Origin: Asterias amurensis
Taxonomy: Eukaryota; Echinodermata; Asteroidea; Forcipulatida; Asteriidae
Direction: 5' to 3'
DNA length: 64,000 nt
NCBI RefSeq assembly: GCF_032118995.1
Contig: NC_092660.1
Coordinates: 3,983,501 to 4,047,500 of the forward strand
Shown here: piece by piece, positions 1-11,164 of the stretch
How the letters are laid out: the number at the start of each line of letters is the position of its first letter
Numbering within the stretch: the first letter of the stretch is position 1
The notes under the pieces: model-generated
Database searches by the model: none
Told to the model about the DNA's origin: nothing
Seen by the model: the letters and a program-made list of their open reading frames with translations, nothing else
Translations under genes and position numbers: made by a program

Positions 1-3000
1 GTTCTGCGTCTGGGATCTACGGAGGCTGGATCAAACCAATCAAGAGAAATCCATCAAAGCAGCCCAGGTCAAATCAACGGATGGTCATAAGGTGAGTATT
101 AACAACTTTCAACCTTGGGTTGCTGTAGTGGTATCTTTCCACGCATCCCATCTCTGGGACCCAGTTCGAATCCTGTTGTGGCACTGTGTGTATTGGGTTT
201 TCAGTCAGGTTTGCATAGTTGTATCTTTCCACGCATCCCATCTCTGGGACCCAGGTTCGAGTCCTGCCATTGGCACTGTGTGGATTGGGTTTTCAGTCAG
301 GTTGGCATAGTTGTATCATTCCACGCATCCCATCTCTGGGACCCAGGTTCGAATCCTGCCATTGACACTGTGTGGATTGGGTTTTCAGTCAGGTTTGCAT
401 AGTTGTATCTTTCCACGCATCCCATCTCTGGGACCCAGGTTCGAGTCCTGCCATTGGCACTGTGTGGATTGGGTTTTCAGTCAGGTTGGCATAGTTGTAT
501 CATTCCACGCATCCCATCTCTGGGACCCAGGTTCGAATCCTGCCGTTGGCACTGTGTGGGTTGGGTTTTCAGTTAGGTTGGCATAGTTGTATCTTTCCAC
601 GCATCCCATCTCTGGGACCCAGGTTCGAATCCTGCCATTGGCACTGTGTGTATTGGGTTTTCAGTCAGGTTGGCATAGTTGTATCATTCCACGCATCCCA
701 TCTCTGGGACCCAGGTTCGAATCCTGCCATTGGCACTGTGTGGATTGGGTTTTCAGTTAGGTTGGCATAGTTGTATCTTTCCTCGCATCCCATCTCTGGG
801 ACCCAGGTTTGAATCCTGCCATTGGCACTGTGTGGGTTGGTTTTACAGTCAGGTTGGCATAGTTGTATCTTTCCACGCATCCCACCTGTGGGACCCAGGT
901 TCGAATCCTGCCACTGGCACTGTGTGGATTGGGTTTTTAGTCAGGTTGGCGTAGTTTTATCTTTCCTCGGATCCCATCTCTGGGACCCAGGTTCGAATCC
1001 TGCCATTGGCACTGTGTGGATTGGGTTTTCAGTTAGGTTGGAATAGTTGTATCTCTCCTCGCCTTCCACCTGTGGGACCCTTGTTCAAATCCCGTTGGGG
1101 CACTGTGTGGATTGGGTTTTCAGTCCCTACCCAGCCTCAGTACCATGCGCAGCGCGCCGAATCGATACCTCTTCGATTCGTCACTAACCCCTAGCTCCCA
1201 AGGGTGACTACTTTGCATGCACTCTTGTTAAAATCTTTTGAATGCTTGTAGGACACTTATTACACAAGTTTTTTGACGCAATTCCATCGCGGATAAATCC
1301 TGTTTTTACACAGTCCCTGTAAAATGCATAAAGTTAAGGATATATCTTATGATCGAAGAGGAATGAGGGGGACCATGGCTTGATGTGAGTTACCATACTC
1401 GAGTGTTGATAAAAGATTCATTATTGTTGTTGTTGTTTACAGGGCTGGGTGTGGCATGTTACTTCAAAAGACAATGTTGTTTGTACTTCATCCTGGGACC
1501 AATGGATTAACCTCTGGGATGCTAATTATGATTTTGAGCGTATCCAAGGATTCAAGTGAGTAGAAAACACCGTTTCATCAAAAACCACAAGTATGCAATA
1601 GTTATACCACTTATACCAGGCCCAATATGTGGCAGAAGGCGTACCCCCAAATGTCGCAAAGTTAAACACACTCTATTTCCTCTTGTACCTTCTCTAAAAT
1701 TGTTTTCCTGAGATTTCCAGAACACGTTGAAGACATAATAGGAGGGGGTAGTACATCATGCCACTTATCAGCCACAAAATGAGTTTCAGGGCTTGAAATT
1801 TGTGGGTTTTATTTTGGGGATCTATAAGACCACAGTGGCTCAAAATTTTAAGATTAAAAATTGAAGACACATTTCCTGATCCAGTTTATTACGTTTGTAT
1901 TTGAACAAGCGCTGAGACATGTTTCAGAAAATTTATTTTCTTTGTCTTTATGTGTATCAGGTATACTTTACTGTGTCATTATTGAGTAGAATTGTTATTG
2001 TATTTTATCCAGTATTTAAATTAGTGTTAACTGTTTGTGTTATTTCAGGGGCAGTTCAGCCTTTTTGTGCTCCATTCTTCATGAACGTGAGGTCATTGCA
2101 GGGGCCTACGATAAACACGTCTACGTATTTGACAAAAGAGGTGAGTATAATTTGGTATGTAAAGATGGAGCCGTTAGATGTGTTATACTATCACCAGCTC
2201 TCCTGTACTCATTACCAAGTAAAGTTTTATAATAATAATGATAACCAATTGTTTCTGAAATAGAAACTTTGATTAGCTGTTATTTTCCCGCTTCTTTCTG
2301 GATCCTTCCCTTAATCCCTTTCCCTTCTCTTTTTCTATAAATGGATATGTTTTTGTTTGTACTTGAATATGCCTCTGAAGGTCCGGTTTGAAACGAAAGC
2401 TAAGGCCATCTACCCTATTCATTATTTTTAATAATGATAACCATATATATTCAATACTAAATATTCAATATTCAATAATACGTTTATTCCATACTCTTGT
2501 TGAAATAAAACCAATTGTGAGAACTAAACAGTACATAGAAAATAAACAAATCTAAAGTGCATTAAATTATACAAAAACAATATTTAATCTAAAAGCAAAT
2601 AATGAATTAATAAATTAATAACTAGGAGTTAACTATGTACAAGACAGGAGTGATACCATGAGGCTGTTAGATAAACTGCGGCTTGTTGACCAGATTTGTG
2701 TAGCGCCATTCCAACTAGATCATGGCGCTCAGCAACAACAGGCAATGAACAACAAATACAATTAAAGAGTAACTGGGAACAGGTGGGTTTTTAAGTCGGT
2801 TTTTGAATGACGAAACAGTGTCCAGTGATCTGATGCGAGATGGTATACTGTTCCACAGTTTCATGTTAATAATTATGTTGAGTTGTAAACAACAAAGTGT
2901 CCAGGGGTCGATTTCACAAAGAGTTAGGACTAGTCCTAACTTAGGACTAGTCCTAGGAGATATACAAATTGCATGGATAGTCCTAAGTTAGGACGAGTAA

Positions 3001-5271
3001 CTGGTCCTAACTCGAGATAACACTAGTCCTGACTCTTTGTGAAATCCACCCGAGTGCCTTTAAATTAAATGTAGAAACAAAATTTGACATGACTTGATAG
3101 ATCGGAACGAAGGGAGTACACTCAAGCTACGCATGCACAAGAAACCAGTTCTAGCCATAGCATCGGACGAGAACTACATCATATCGGGAAGCGAGGATTC
3201 TACGATCAATGTGTTCGATCGACGAGCTGCAAAGACCTACAAAACCATCAAGGTATAAAACCACTGTAATAAGGAGTTAATTTTAAAAGAAAATACTAAA
3301 AGCACGCATATCGGTAACTTAGTGATGCTCAAAGACGCTTTAACATACAATATTTTCCTGCAGGGTATGTGGGACTACATTTAAATTATGAGACCTAATC
3401 CTTTTGCATTGCACCATGTAATGGTTTACAAGGTGCTTTGGCGCAATATGCAGTCAATCAAACCAGGAACATCTGGGCAAACCCCTTCTCTTTGCGATAA
3501 GTGCACTGGGTTCTTTTACGTGCCTTACACAACACACGGGACCGATGGCTTTATGTCCCATCCGAAGGACGAAGCAATGGTTAAGTGTCTTGCTTATACA
3601 AGTGTCACGACTGGGATTCGAACCCACACTCTGTTTATCAGAAACACCAGAGTGTGAATCCGACCACAACACTTTAGGGGTATAGGGAGACACTGTTTAA
3701 AAAGTCTATTGTGATGCCCAAGAGTTTTTCTAAGTTGCCTGTAAAAAAAAAAATCCTAATATGCCAAGGCCTGGATTCAATCTTGTAATCTGATAAACTG
3801 ATTGTTTATTACTTTGATGTTTCTTTTGTTCCCCAGCTGGATAAGTTCCCATTGTGTATGTCTTATGATCTCGGTCAGCTATGGGTTGGAAAGAAAAACG
3901 GACAAGTGGATTTGCTTGATCCAACCCATGGGGAGTTTGACGTCGTACAGGTAAGAGTTTTGTCCTAGAGAATTTTTACTTAGTTTTTTTTTTTTTTCAC
4001 CATTATTCACTTACAGAGCTATGCGTATAAGCGAAGAATGCCAACCCATGTGGACTACGCGCAAACACAAGTAGAAATTCCCTGCTAACTTGTGAAATAC
4101 ACTTGATGTAAGGGCATGTAATTCCCTGCATTCATAAGCGCTGTGAACAAAGCGTGCGCAGAATTCCCTGCTTCATTAGCACTGGTTCTTTGCTTACGGT
4201 AAGCAGAGCCATGAAAATTTGACCTTGGTGGCAATCAATTAAGCTAGTTAGCAATTTGTTTTGAAGTTTTCCTGCATTTTCTTTTTCAGACTTACGACGT
4301 TGGACACACAGGGAAAGTCACAGACATCACCCACAGTCTGGGGTCTATAATCACCTGCTCTACCGACAAAAAAATTAGAGTAAGTAATCATTCTTTATGA
4401 TGTCCGGGATGGAAGGGTAGCTGCCTAGCATGTCTAAAACCTAAGCTACGAAAAGTTTTGTAATCTCCAGGGGTTTTGGGCGATCCAGTTAGTAAATGGC
4501 TGGGCGGTTTCGGGGTTGGCACAGAGACTTAGAGGTTATATCACATGTTCATGTGACCAAACAGAGTTCATAAACTCTCAGATGTGTTTATTATCGATGA
4601 TTATTGTTGTGCCTTCTAAAATCAACAGATCCATGAGCCAAACCATAACCCTTCCACATTCCGGGTCATCGACTGTCAGACATCCCTCGCTTCTCTGAAT
4701 ACTAACACCAACGTCTTAGCTGCAGCAGGCAGTGATTGCTGTGTCAAAATCTGGAGACCGATCCGAGAGCCAGAGTCCGAAGGTACGAAGGAACGGAACT
4801 TGGGAATGAAGAAAACAAATGGCAATTGTGATATGACTTATTGGGTCTCGTAGTTTTGCAATAACTTCAAACCTTTTAGCCCCAATGGCCCCTTGTCGAC
4901 TGTGCACTATACTTTGCTTGAGCCCCAATGGCAAAATCTGGAGACCGATCCGAGAGCCGGAGTCCGAAGGTACGAAGGCACGGAACTTTGGAATGAAGAA
5001 AACAAATGGCAATTGTGATATGACATATTGGGTCTCGTAGTTTTGCAATAACTTCAAACCTTTTAGCCCCAACAGCCCCTTGTCGACTGTGCACTATACT
5101 TTGCTTGAGCCCCAATGGCGACTTTAGTCACCCAAGAACACACAAAAACATTTGATAGATTCCAATTCCTAATTCACTCATTGTTTATCTTCAACAGAAG
5201 CTGCAACGGCCAGAGCTTTGGAAAGAAAAGAACAGCATGTACCTCCAGATTTAGTGTGGGTTCCGTTATAA
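1..5271 (+). CDS. FBXW9: F-box/WD40 repeat protein 9, 3' part (last 8 exons)
   Basis: Substrate-receptor subunit of an SCF-type ubiquitin ligase by family. Only the WD40 propeller part is in the window and the F-box lies off the left edge. Exons: 1-91, 1443-1555, 2049-2140, 3101-3252, 3837-3950, 4290-4379, 4629-4782, 5198-5271. All introns are GT-AG and all phases agree, giving 292 residues before the TAA at 5269. WD-type blades are visible: VWDLRRLD in the first exon, SWDQWINLWD, AGAYDKHVYVFDKR, SGSEDSTINVFDRR, LWVGKKNGQVDLLDP, TCSTDKKIRI and AAGSDCCVKIWRP. The C-terminus PPDLVWVPL follows a short charged helix. A 187-bp tandem duplication covers the end of the seventh listed exon and its donor. 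FBXW9 is my recognition of the order and spacing of these blades; another FBXW member is less likely. Confidence 0.82.
119..1125 (+). repeat. 92-bp tandem array derived from a tRNA-SINE, 11 copies
   Basis: Eleven units lie in FBXW9 intron 1, with the GTATC anchor at 131, 221, 313, 405, 497, 589, 681, 773, 865, 957 and 1049. The period is 92 bp except for a first step of 90. Most units carry GGTTCGAATCC, a pol III B-box. A solo copy of the same segment lies on the minus strand at 24300-24415 with a different 5' part. Units with ATCATTCC recur at 313, 497 and 681, showing a 184-bp dimer structure. Confidence 0.9.
2166..2245 (+). mobile_element. Fragment of TTAA-type family A
   Basis: The piece starts just past the donor of the FBXW9 exon ending at 2140. 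It matches the interior of the family A element (see 6431): GGAGCCGTT, then a TATACTATCA block, then CATTACCAAGTAA. Neither terminus is present. Confidence 0.55.
2903..3052. mobile_element. Family B palindromic MITE
   Basis: About 150 bp ending in inverted GGGGTCGATTTCACAAAG. The interior repeats TTAGGACTAGTCCTAA, itself a palindrome. Related copies lie at 10021, 13132, 35927 and 55960. It sits in an FBXW9 intron 50 bp upstream of an exon. Confidence 0.8.
3386..3665 (-). mobile_element. tRNA-derived SINE, family S1
   Basis: On the minus strand it reads from the tRNA-like B-box GGGTTCGAATCCCAG through GTGACACTTG and GGATGGGACATAAAGCC to the ACAAGGTGC region. Copies at 20055 and 33331 share this body. 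The A-box half is replaced or missing. It lies in an FBXW9 intron. Confidence 0.75.
4015..4230. mobile_element. Possible family C-like MITE remnant
   Basis: CTGCTAACTTGTGAAATACAC and GCTTACGGTAAGCAG resemble blocks of the elements at 32163 and 43437. The ends are worn, so this is tentative. Confidence 0.35.
4745..5118 (+). repeat. 187-bp tandem duplication over an exon-intron border
   Basis: Copy 1 is 4745-4931 and copy 2 is 4932-5118, with only a few differences. Each holds the last 38 bases of the exon ending at 4782, its GTACG donor and 149 bases of intron. The second copy has no acceptor of its own, so it is probably intronic. Using its donor would put a stop in frame. Confidence 0.9.
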
Positions 5272-5885
5272 TACCTAGGTTGTCATTTGTATACTATATA
5301 GATTCATTGTGCGAGTGCAAAAAGGGCTTGAAAAGCAGCTTACATAATCTACGTGTTTGTAACTACTGCACAGACCATTACAGAATAGCTTTATTAAAGA
5401 AAGAGGTTAGAATAACACATCCGTTTCCTCTGGCAACTCACACCTGTTATTTCTATTTAATTCGTGTTTTTACAAACAGTGGACTTCACAAAGCAGCAAC
5501 TGACTGCCCCAGGCAGATAAACTAATAATCCATTAAGTTTTATGACCCGTGTAACTCAATGTCAACACACTCACTCATTGCAAAGGATGTATACTTTTCA
5601 AATTTTTGTGACAAATTCAGAAATGTTTTAATGAAGCTTTATCGTCACGCATCGTACTCACTCAAACTGTAACAAATGTGATACCAAAAAAACACATGGG
5701 TATTTGCTGTGTGAGGGTCAGAACAAAAGTAAATGTTTTGCATGTCTGTATAGAACCTAACCATCAACTGTACTCCTATGGTGTTCGCCATATCTCGTAA
5801 CGGCTAACAACATGGTTTGTAATTTCCTGTGTTTAATGTGCTCTCGTCGCATAAGGGGCAGTATCCACCGAAATAATAGTTCAGT

Positions 5886-6053
5886 TGCCGATTTCACAAA
5901 ACTCTTCCTAACTTAGGGTTAATCTTATGACTTAGGACGAGTCCCAACCCTGCACTGTAGCATGCAGACCTTAAGATTAATCCTAAGTTAGGACGAGTTA
6001 CTCGTCCTAACTCGAGATAGGATTAATCCTAGCGTTTCATGAAATCGTCTGCA
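5886..6053. mobile_element. Family B' MITE (subfamily of B)
   Basis: Inverted ends GCCGATTTCAC / GAAATCGTCTGC flank TTAGGACGAGT blocks with a central TGCACTGTAGCATGCAG. The same arrangement is found at 17131 and 37175. Confidence 0.75.
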
Positions 6054-6430
6054 GGTCCATTGCACACATGCTTGAACATTCACTATATGAATGCAAGATT
6101 TCAAGCAGTGATCATACAATCGATATATCAAAGGCGCACCCGTAGATAAGATGCAGTGACTTCTGAAGGTCAGATAAGACTCATCTTGTACACAGGAAAT
6201 TATGGTGACAAGTTTACAAATATAATTATGTTTGTAAAATTACATACAGCATAATTTACCCCTACTATTTGTGTCCAATGTTATGTGTGTGAATTACTAT
6301 GTTTAGTTTATATAAAGTGAGTTTATTATTTTTATCTGTACATAGTTTGGTGTGCAAGTCAACATAAGTCAAATTATGTTCACAGAAAATGATTTAAAGA
6401 GTTCCGATTACTACTGAGCTTTATTTATTA

Positions 6431-6815
6431 TTAAAGGCAGTGGACACTCTTGGTAATTGTCAAAGACTAGCCTACACAGTTGGTGTATCTCAACATATGC
6501 ATAAAATAACAAACCTGTGAAAATTTGAGCTCAATCGGTCATCAAAGTTGCGAGATAATAATGAAAGAAGAAAACACCCTTGTCACACGAAGTTGTGTGC
6601 GTTTAGATGGTTGATTTTGAGACCTCGAGTTCTAAATCTGAGGTCTCGAAATCAAATTTGTGGAAAATTACTTCTTTTCGAAAACTATGTCACTTTAGAG
6701 GGTGCCGATTCTCATAATGTTTTATACCATCAACCTCTCCCCATTACTCGTTACCAAGTAAGGTTTTGTGCTAATAATTATTTTGAGTAATTACCAATAG
6801 TGTCCAGTGACTTTT
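6431..6815 (+). mobile_element. TTAA-type MITE, family A
   Basis: Begins TTAAAGGCAGTGGACAC and ends GTAATTACCAATAGTGTCC with a worn terminus. The body carries AAAATTTGAGCTCAAT and GAGGTCTCGAAATCAA. The family is non-autonomous: about 370 bp, inverted ends, no protein. Confidence 0.85.
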
Positions 6816-7133
6816 AGCAAGTCGGATGAAAAAAATGATGGAAACAAATCGGAAAATTAATGAAAACAAAAGATGATGTAGCTTGGAATGTTTTAATCAA
6901 AAATCAATACATTTCCATTCAATGCCTTCAGTAATGTAACTTAGAACGGTTTATGTGAATAAAGGCTGCAGTAAATTTTACTATAAAAATTAATACAGAA
7001 GACATTTTGGTTTTTTATTTCAAATTTGTTGCTTTTATAATGGGTCCAACTTCATAGAGCTGCCAGAGCGCAAACAAAGTTGCTAAGCGAAAAAAACAAA
7101 ATTATGTTTACCAGAATAAGGTTTCGGAACTTA

Positions 7134-7496
7134 TAGGAACACATTGTCTCGGATTGGACGAGTTGGTCTATAAAAATATTGTAACCGTTTGTTATAAAGT
7201 GCATCTGTTTAGAAAGATTTTGTCAAATACAATGATCCACACAAATTTGCCTCGAAATTGCATGGTTTTCCTTTTACTGTGCGAACTAACACAGTCGGCC
7301 ATTTATGGGAGTCAAAAATTTGACTCCCATGTTAGCCGACAAGGTAAAAGGAAAACCGTGCAATTTCAAGGCATGTTTGCATGGATCATTGTATTCTACT
7401 TTTACAACATCTTTCTAACCATATGCATTTTATAACAAACGGTTACAGAACGCTTTTCAAAGACCAACTCGACCGATCCAAGGCAACGTGTTCCTT
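7134..7496. mobile_element. Long foldback MITE, family F
   Basis: An almost complete palindrome. The two arms, starting AGGAACAC and ending GTGTTCCT, meet at GGGAGTCAAA / TTTGACTCCC near 7310-7328. No protein is encoded. A second copy lies at 23757. A family B' fragment follows directly at 7500. Confidence 0.85.
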
Positions 7497-7499
7497 TTA

Positions 7500-7552
7500 C
7501 TCGTCCTAAGATTAATCTTACGCTAGGAAGAGTTTGGTGAAATCGACTGCAG
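7500..7552. mobile_element. Family B' fragment
   Basis: TACTCGTCCTAAGATTAATC through GTGAAATCGACTGCAG matches one end of the family B' element. It abuts the foldback element. Confidence 0.6.
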
Positions 7553-8072
7553 TATCCTCTCAGCACTATTGTGAAGTAGATCAAACAGCAGGATTTCTTC
7601 GTATCTGGTCAAACTTCTAGTTATTATATTTTATTAGGCAGAGAATAAATTTCAGCTAAAAAGGCTGACAATTCTCATTCCTGCAGTTGTACATTGAGAG
7701 ATGTTTTCATGGACTTTGTGTACAAACTAAACAATTGCACAAAACACTAAACCTAAGATAAATGCACAAACATTGCACAATAAAGTATTTGCATCAAGTT
7801 TGGATTAGTGAAATTCTACAAAGAAATAGCTAAGTTTTAATACTTTCTTGTATTTTTTCTATCATAAGTCATTGCTCAAATATAGTTTGTAATCTCTAAT
7901 GAAAAATACATTCAATCAATTATGAGCACAATGAATCACATACATGTATATACAAACATATATACAAATAACCCGTCATTATCAAACTGTTTGCTAAAAA
8001 AACTATTACAAAGCTAGCAATTAACAAAAACAACAAAGATATTTTTTCTGGATAAATTAGGAATCAAAAGGC

Positions 8073-8381
8073 TTAAGACAATGGAGACATTTGGTAGTTA
8101 CTTAAAATACATACGAGCATAAATACTTACTGGGTAAAAACAATGGAGATTTGTTGATAGTGTAAAACATTGTGAGAAGTAGCTCCCTCTGAGAAGTAAC
8201 ATAGATTTTGAGAAAGAGGTTATTTCTCACTCAAACAATAAAAGACCAGGCCTGAAGCCTTTTTCAGGCATCAAGAAGCACACTTCGATGACCAATTGTT
8301 TGTTATTTTATGTATATGTTGGGATACATTAAGTTAGAATACTGGTCCTTGACAATTACCAAAGGTGTCCAATGCCTTTAA
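8073..8381 (-). mobile_element. Diverged family A MITE
   Basis: TTAAGACAATGGAGACATTT at one end and GTGTCCAATGCCTTTAA at the other, both with TTAA. The interior GTAAAACATTGTGAGAA matches other copies. It is shorter and more diverged than most. Confidence 0.75.
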
Positions 8382-8875
8382 ACAATATATAAACAAATTA
8401 TATAAATTACACCAATTCACTTGTCACTCATTTATAATAATCTATGAACCATTACCGCAAACTTGTTATTGCAGTTCAAACAGTGATTGGATAGCCAGGT
8501 TGAAACAAAAAGCAAGATGAGAAATAAAGCTGTCACTAAATGACTAATTAAAGAGAGTAAGAAATATTTCAGTGTCCAAACCTGTAGATTTATATTTCTG
8601 GTGATGTAGAAGAGTCTTAAAAACACTCCTGAATTATAACCATGGAAAGGTCCGGTTTATAATATAATTATAGGGGGATCCTGGGCCTGAGATTTTCATG
8701 AATTTTCAAATCTGTCAAACCAAAAGTAGGGTTGTTTATTGAAATTACATCAGCATTTTTTCTTTGGATATTAATTTTAGCACCTCGTTGATGTTATTTA
8801 TCTGGAAGTAAGTTGCCAATAAGATATATTTCATGTATTTTGGCAATAATTTAATTTCTTTAATTACACGTTAAC

Positions 8876-8945
8876 CACGTTAATCCGGAGGTCATTGGTT
8901 CGAATCCCACTCTAGTCAATTCTTTGTTCAACCCAAAACATCATT
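8876..8945 (+). mobile_element. tRNA-like SINE fragment
   Basis: GGTCATTGGTTCGAATCCC is a B-box, followed by TCTTTGTTCAACCC. No A-box half is seen and no flanking repeat could be set. Confidence 0.4.
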
Positions 8946-9442
8946 TCAAAATTTATTCAGTCAGTTTCCCCTTGTGGTTTATACTGATATTCTTTAAATT
9001 TAATTCCACACTTTTAGCCAAGTTTTGGCTAGTTTATTTTGGTATTTCTGATGTACAACCCATTTAGCTTGATCGTATCCCAATTTTGTCTTTCTATCAT
9101 GCATGGCACTCTTTGGTCAAGGTCTATAGCTAGTTGTATCTGAAGTTATCGGACATGGCGACATTCATCCGGTGTACTTCACTGTGAGTCAAGTCCTGTA
9201 CATTGAATGGCAAAGGAGTAGCATCCGAACTTTCATCATCTTTCCCTGCTGAAAAAATCAACAGTTGAAGATGGACTTCATAAAACTACAGTCACACACA
9301 CAAAATCCTCTTAAAACTTTCACACAATTTGCTGCTGTAAATGAAAGTATGGAGTGTTTACACCAAAGTAAGTTGTGAGACGATTTTAACGTGACATGGA
9401 ATTTTCTTTTGGAAGATACTATGGCAACATGCATTTAGAGTT

Positions 9443-9822
9443 TTAAAGACACCGAACACTATTGGTAATTGTCAAAGACCAGTCTTCTCACTTGATGTAT
9501 CTCAACATATGTACAAGGTAATAAACCTTTGAAAATTTGAACTCAATTGGTCATCAAAGTTGCGAGATAATAATGGAAGAAAAAACACCCTTGTCACACA
9601 AAGTTGTCACATGCTTTCAGATGCTTGATTTCGAGACCTCAAACTCTGATTCTGAAGTTCTTGAAATCAAATTCGTGGAAAATTACTTCTTTCTCAAGAC
9701 TATGTTACTTCGGAAGGGAGCCGTTTCTCACAATGTTTTGTACTATCAACAGCTCTCCATCACTCACTACCAAGTAAGGTTACAGGCTAATAATTGTTTT
9801 GAGTAATTACCAATAGTTTCCA
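9443..9822 (+). mobile_element. TTAA-type MITE, family A
   Basis: Starts TTAAAGACACCGAACACTAT and ends GAGTAATTACCAATAG with a worn right terminus. Same body as the copy at 6431. Confidence 0.82.
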
Positions 9823-9969
9823 TGATTGAAGCAGGATGTAAAAGTGTTGCAATAGAAGAGCCCAAAAGCGGTTTTTAAAAACTCACCCGTGGTCTAAATG
9901 CGAACATTGTTGATGGCTTATAAACTGCTGCAGCACCCAAAGCTAAAAAAAGGATCTGAACTGCCACTA

Positions 9970-10245
9970 GCTACCTGGCAATCACAGTGGTCTAGCGCCG
10001 CGGTAAGACATATCTGCTCAGGGGTTGACTTCACAAAGGTAGTCCTAACTTAGGACTAGTCCTAGGCAATGCTTAGAGATAGGACTTGTCCTAAGTTAGG
10101 ACCAGAAACTCATCCTCCTAACTTAGGACTGGTCCTATCTCTTAGCATTGCCTAGGACTAGTCCTAAGTCAGGACTACCTTTGTGAAATCCACCCCAGGA
10201 ATGGCAAAAGTAGGGGGTTCGAATCCCAGCCGAGTAATACAAATG
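9970..10245 (+). mobile_element. tRNA-SINE (family S2) interrupted by a MITE
   Basis: CAGTGGTCTAGCGCCGCGG is the A-box half and GGGGGTTCGAATCCCAGCC the B-box half. They are split by the family B element at 10021-10196, so the SINE is the older of the two. Related SINEs lie at 31540 and 60340. Confidence 0.65.
10021..10196. mobile_element. Family B MITE nested in a SINE
   Basis: Almost perfectly symmetrical: GGGGTTGACTTCACAAAGG at the left and CCTTTGTGAAATCCACCCC at the right, with AGGACTAGTCCTAGGCAA arms. The longest clean copy of the family here. Confidence 0.88.
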
Positions 10246-10424
10246 TAATCTTTTTTTTTTTGGGGGGGGGGAAACACAAGTGCTTAACACAAATTGATTT
10301 GAAAGTATTTACTCCATATCTATTCGAGTATCTTTACAACTTGGGACGTGAACTTAGAGCCATTATATTACTAATCTGTGCAGTATATGGTGACATGAAG
10401 CTATAACTGGACCACTTGCAGAGA

Positions 10425-10952
10425 CCCTTCCCGGTTTCATAAAGCCTGTGAAGCACAAAAACTCACTAAGAGAACGAATCCATTTTAAGATTGCTCTCCT
10501 CATTATAGTACCACTTTACCGTCACATTACACTCCTCCACGATTTCTTCGGTCCACACTTGACATCACTCGCTTGAATGTTCCCCGAGCAAACAAAATTC
10601 TAGGTCAAAAGGCTTTCAGTGTGGCTGGGCCAATAATTTGGAACAATCTCCCAACTGCCATTAGGGAATCTAATACTCTATATGCTATTCAGAAAGTCCT
10701 CAAGACTCGCCTTATTCCTAGGTAATTTCTTTCTAGTGCGCTATAATCTAGATGGAATTGCGCCTTATAAATTTTAATTGTTATGTTATGTTTTGTAAGC
10801 ACAGAAAGGTATTGCTTAACAGACACAGGTTACCAGCCAAAATAACATGAAGTTTACATTGTTGTGGCATGTGCCCCATTCAATTATTGCTTAGCAAAGA
10901 AATTTGTCAAGCAGTGTTTTTCTGCTTAAAACAGCCTTTTGAAATTGGGCCC
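10425..10952. mobile_element. Family C-like MITE split by a LINE fragment
   Basis: The left piece, 10425-10464, begins GGTTTCATAAAGCCTGTGAA. The right piece, 10797-10952, ends CTTTTGAAATTGGGCCCA. The LINE fragment at 10465-10796 lies between them. Confidence 0.55.
10465..10796 (+). mobile_element. LINE 3' end, 5'-truncated
   Basis: Encodes the typical tail after a LINE reverse transcriptase: RERIHFKIALLI, then across frame changes LNVPRANKILGQKAFSVAGP and IIWNNLPTAIRES, ending KVLKTRLIPR. The untranslated tail has repeated TGTTA. AAGCACAAAAAC before and AAGCACAGAAAG after look like a worn target duplication. Confidence 0.7.
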
Positions 10953-11164
10953 AGCATATTTACTGGTCCCAGGATGCTGTATCTACCTTTTCACCAGCAC
11001 ACTTAAAGGAGAACATTGATAACAGTAAATTCACAGTAACCCTATCCATAGCAATTAGTACTTTAAAAAACAAACAAAATGGAGCTCCTTCGACTTGCCA
11101 CTAAATTGTGTCCTGATGAGGTCATGCAGTGATACATTGACAGAGCTAAGAATCAGTATAAGCC

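Noticed and set aside
92-954. Chain of overlapping open frames of 72-95 residues with repeated WDPGSNPA-like words
   Set aside because: They come from the 92-bp tandem array. 92 is not a multiple of 3, so each frame stays open for three units and then stops. No start, splice or protein character supports a gene.
119-1125. CRISPR-like regular repeat array
   Set aside because: The units are 92 bp and contiguous with no unique spacers, in an intron of an animal gene.
4932-4969. A second copy of the exon tail KIWRPIREPESEG as an extra exon
   Set aside because: It has no acceptor site before it. It is the downstream copy of a 187-bp tandem duplication.
9537-9806. Recurrent 89-131-residue frames starting in SxGHQSCEIIM-like words at 9537, 12179, 46201 and 56348
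   Set aside because: All are translations of the family A MITE in the same place, with stops at different points. The family shows no coding constraint.
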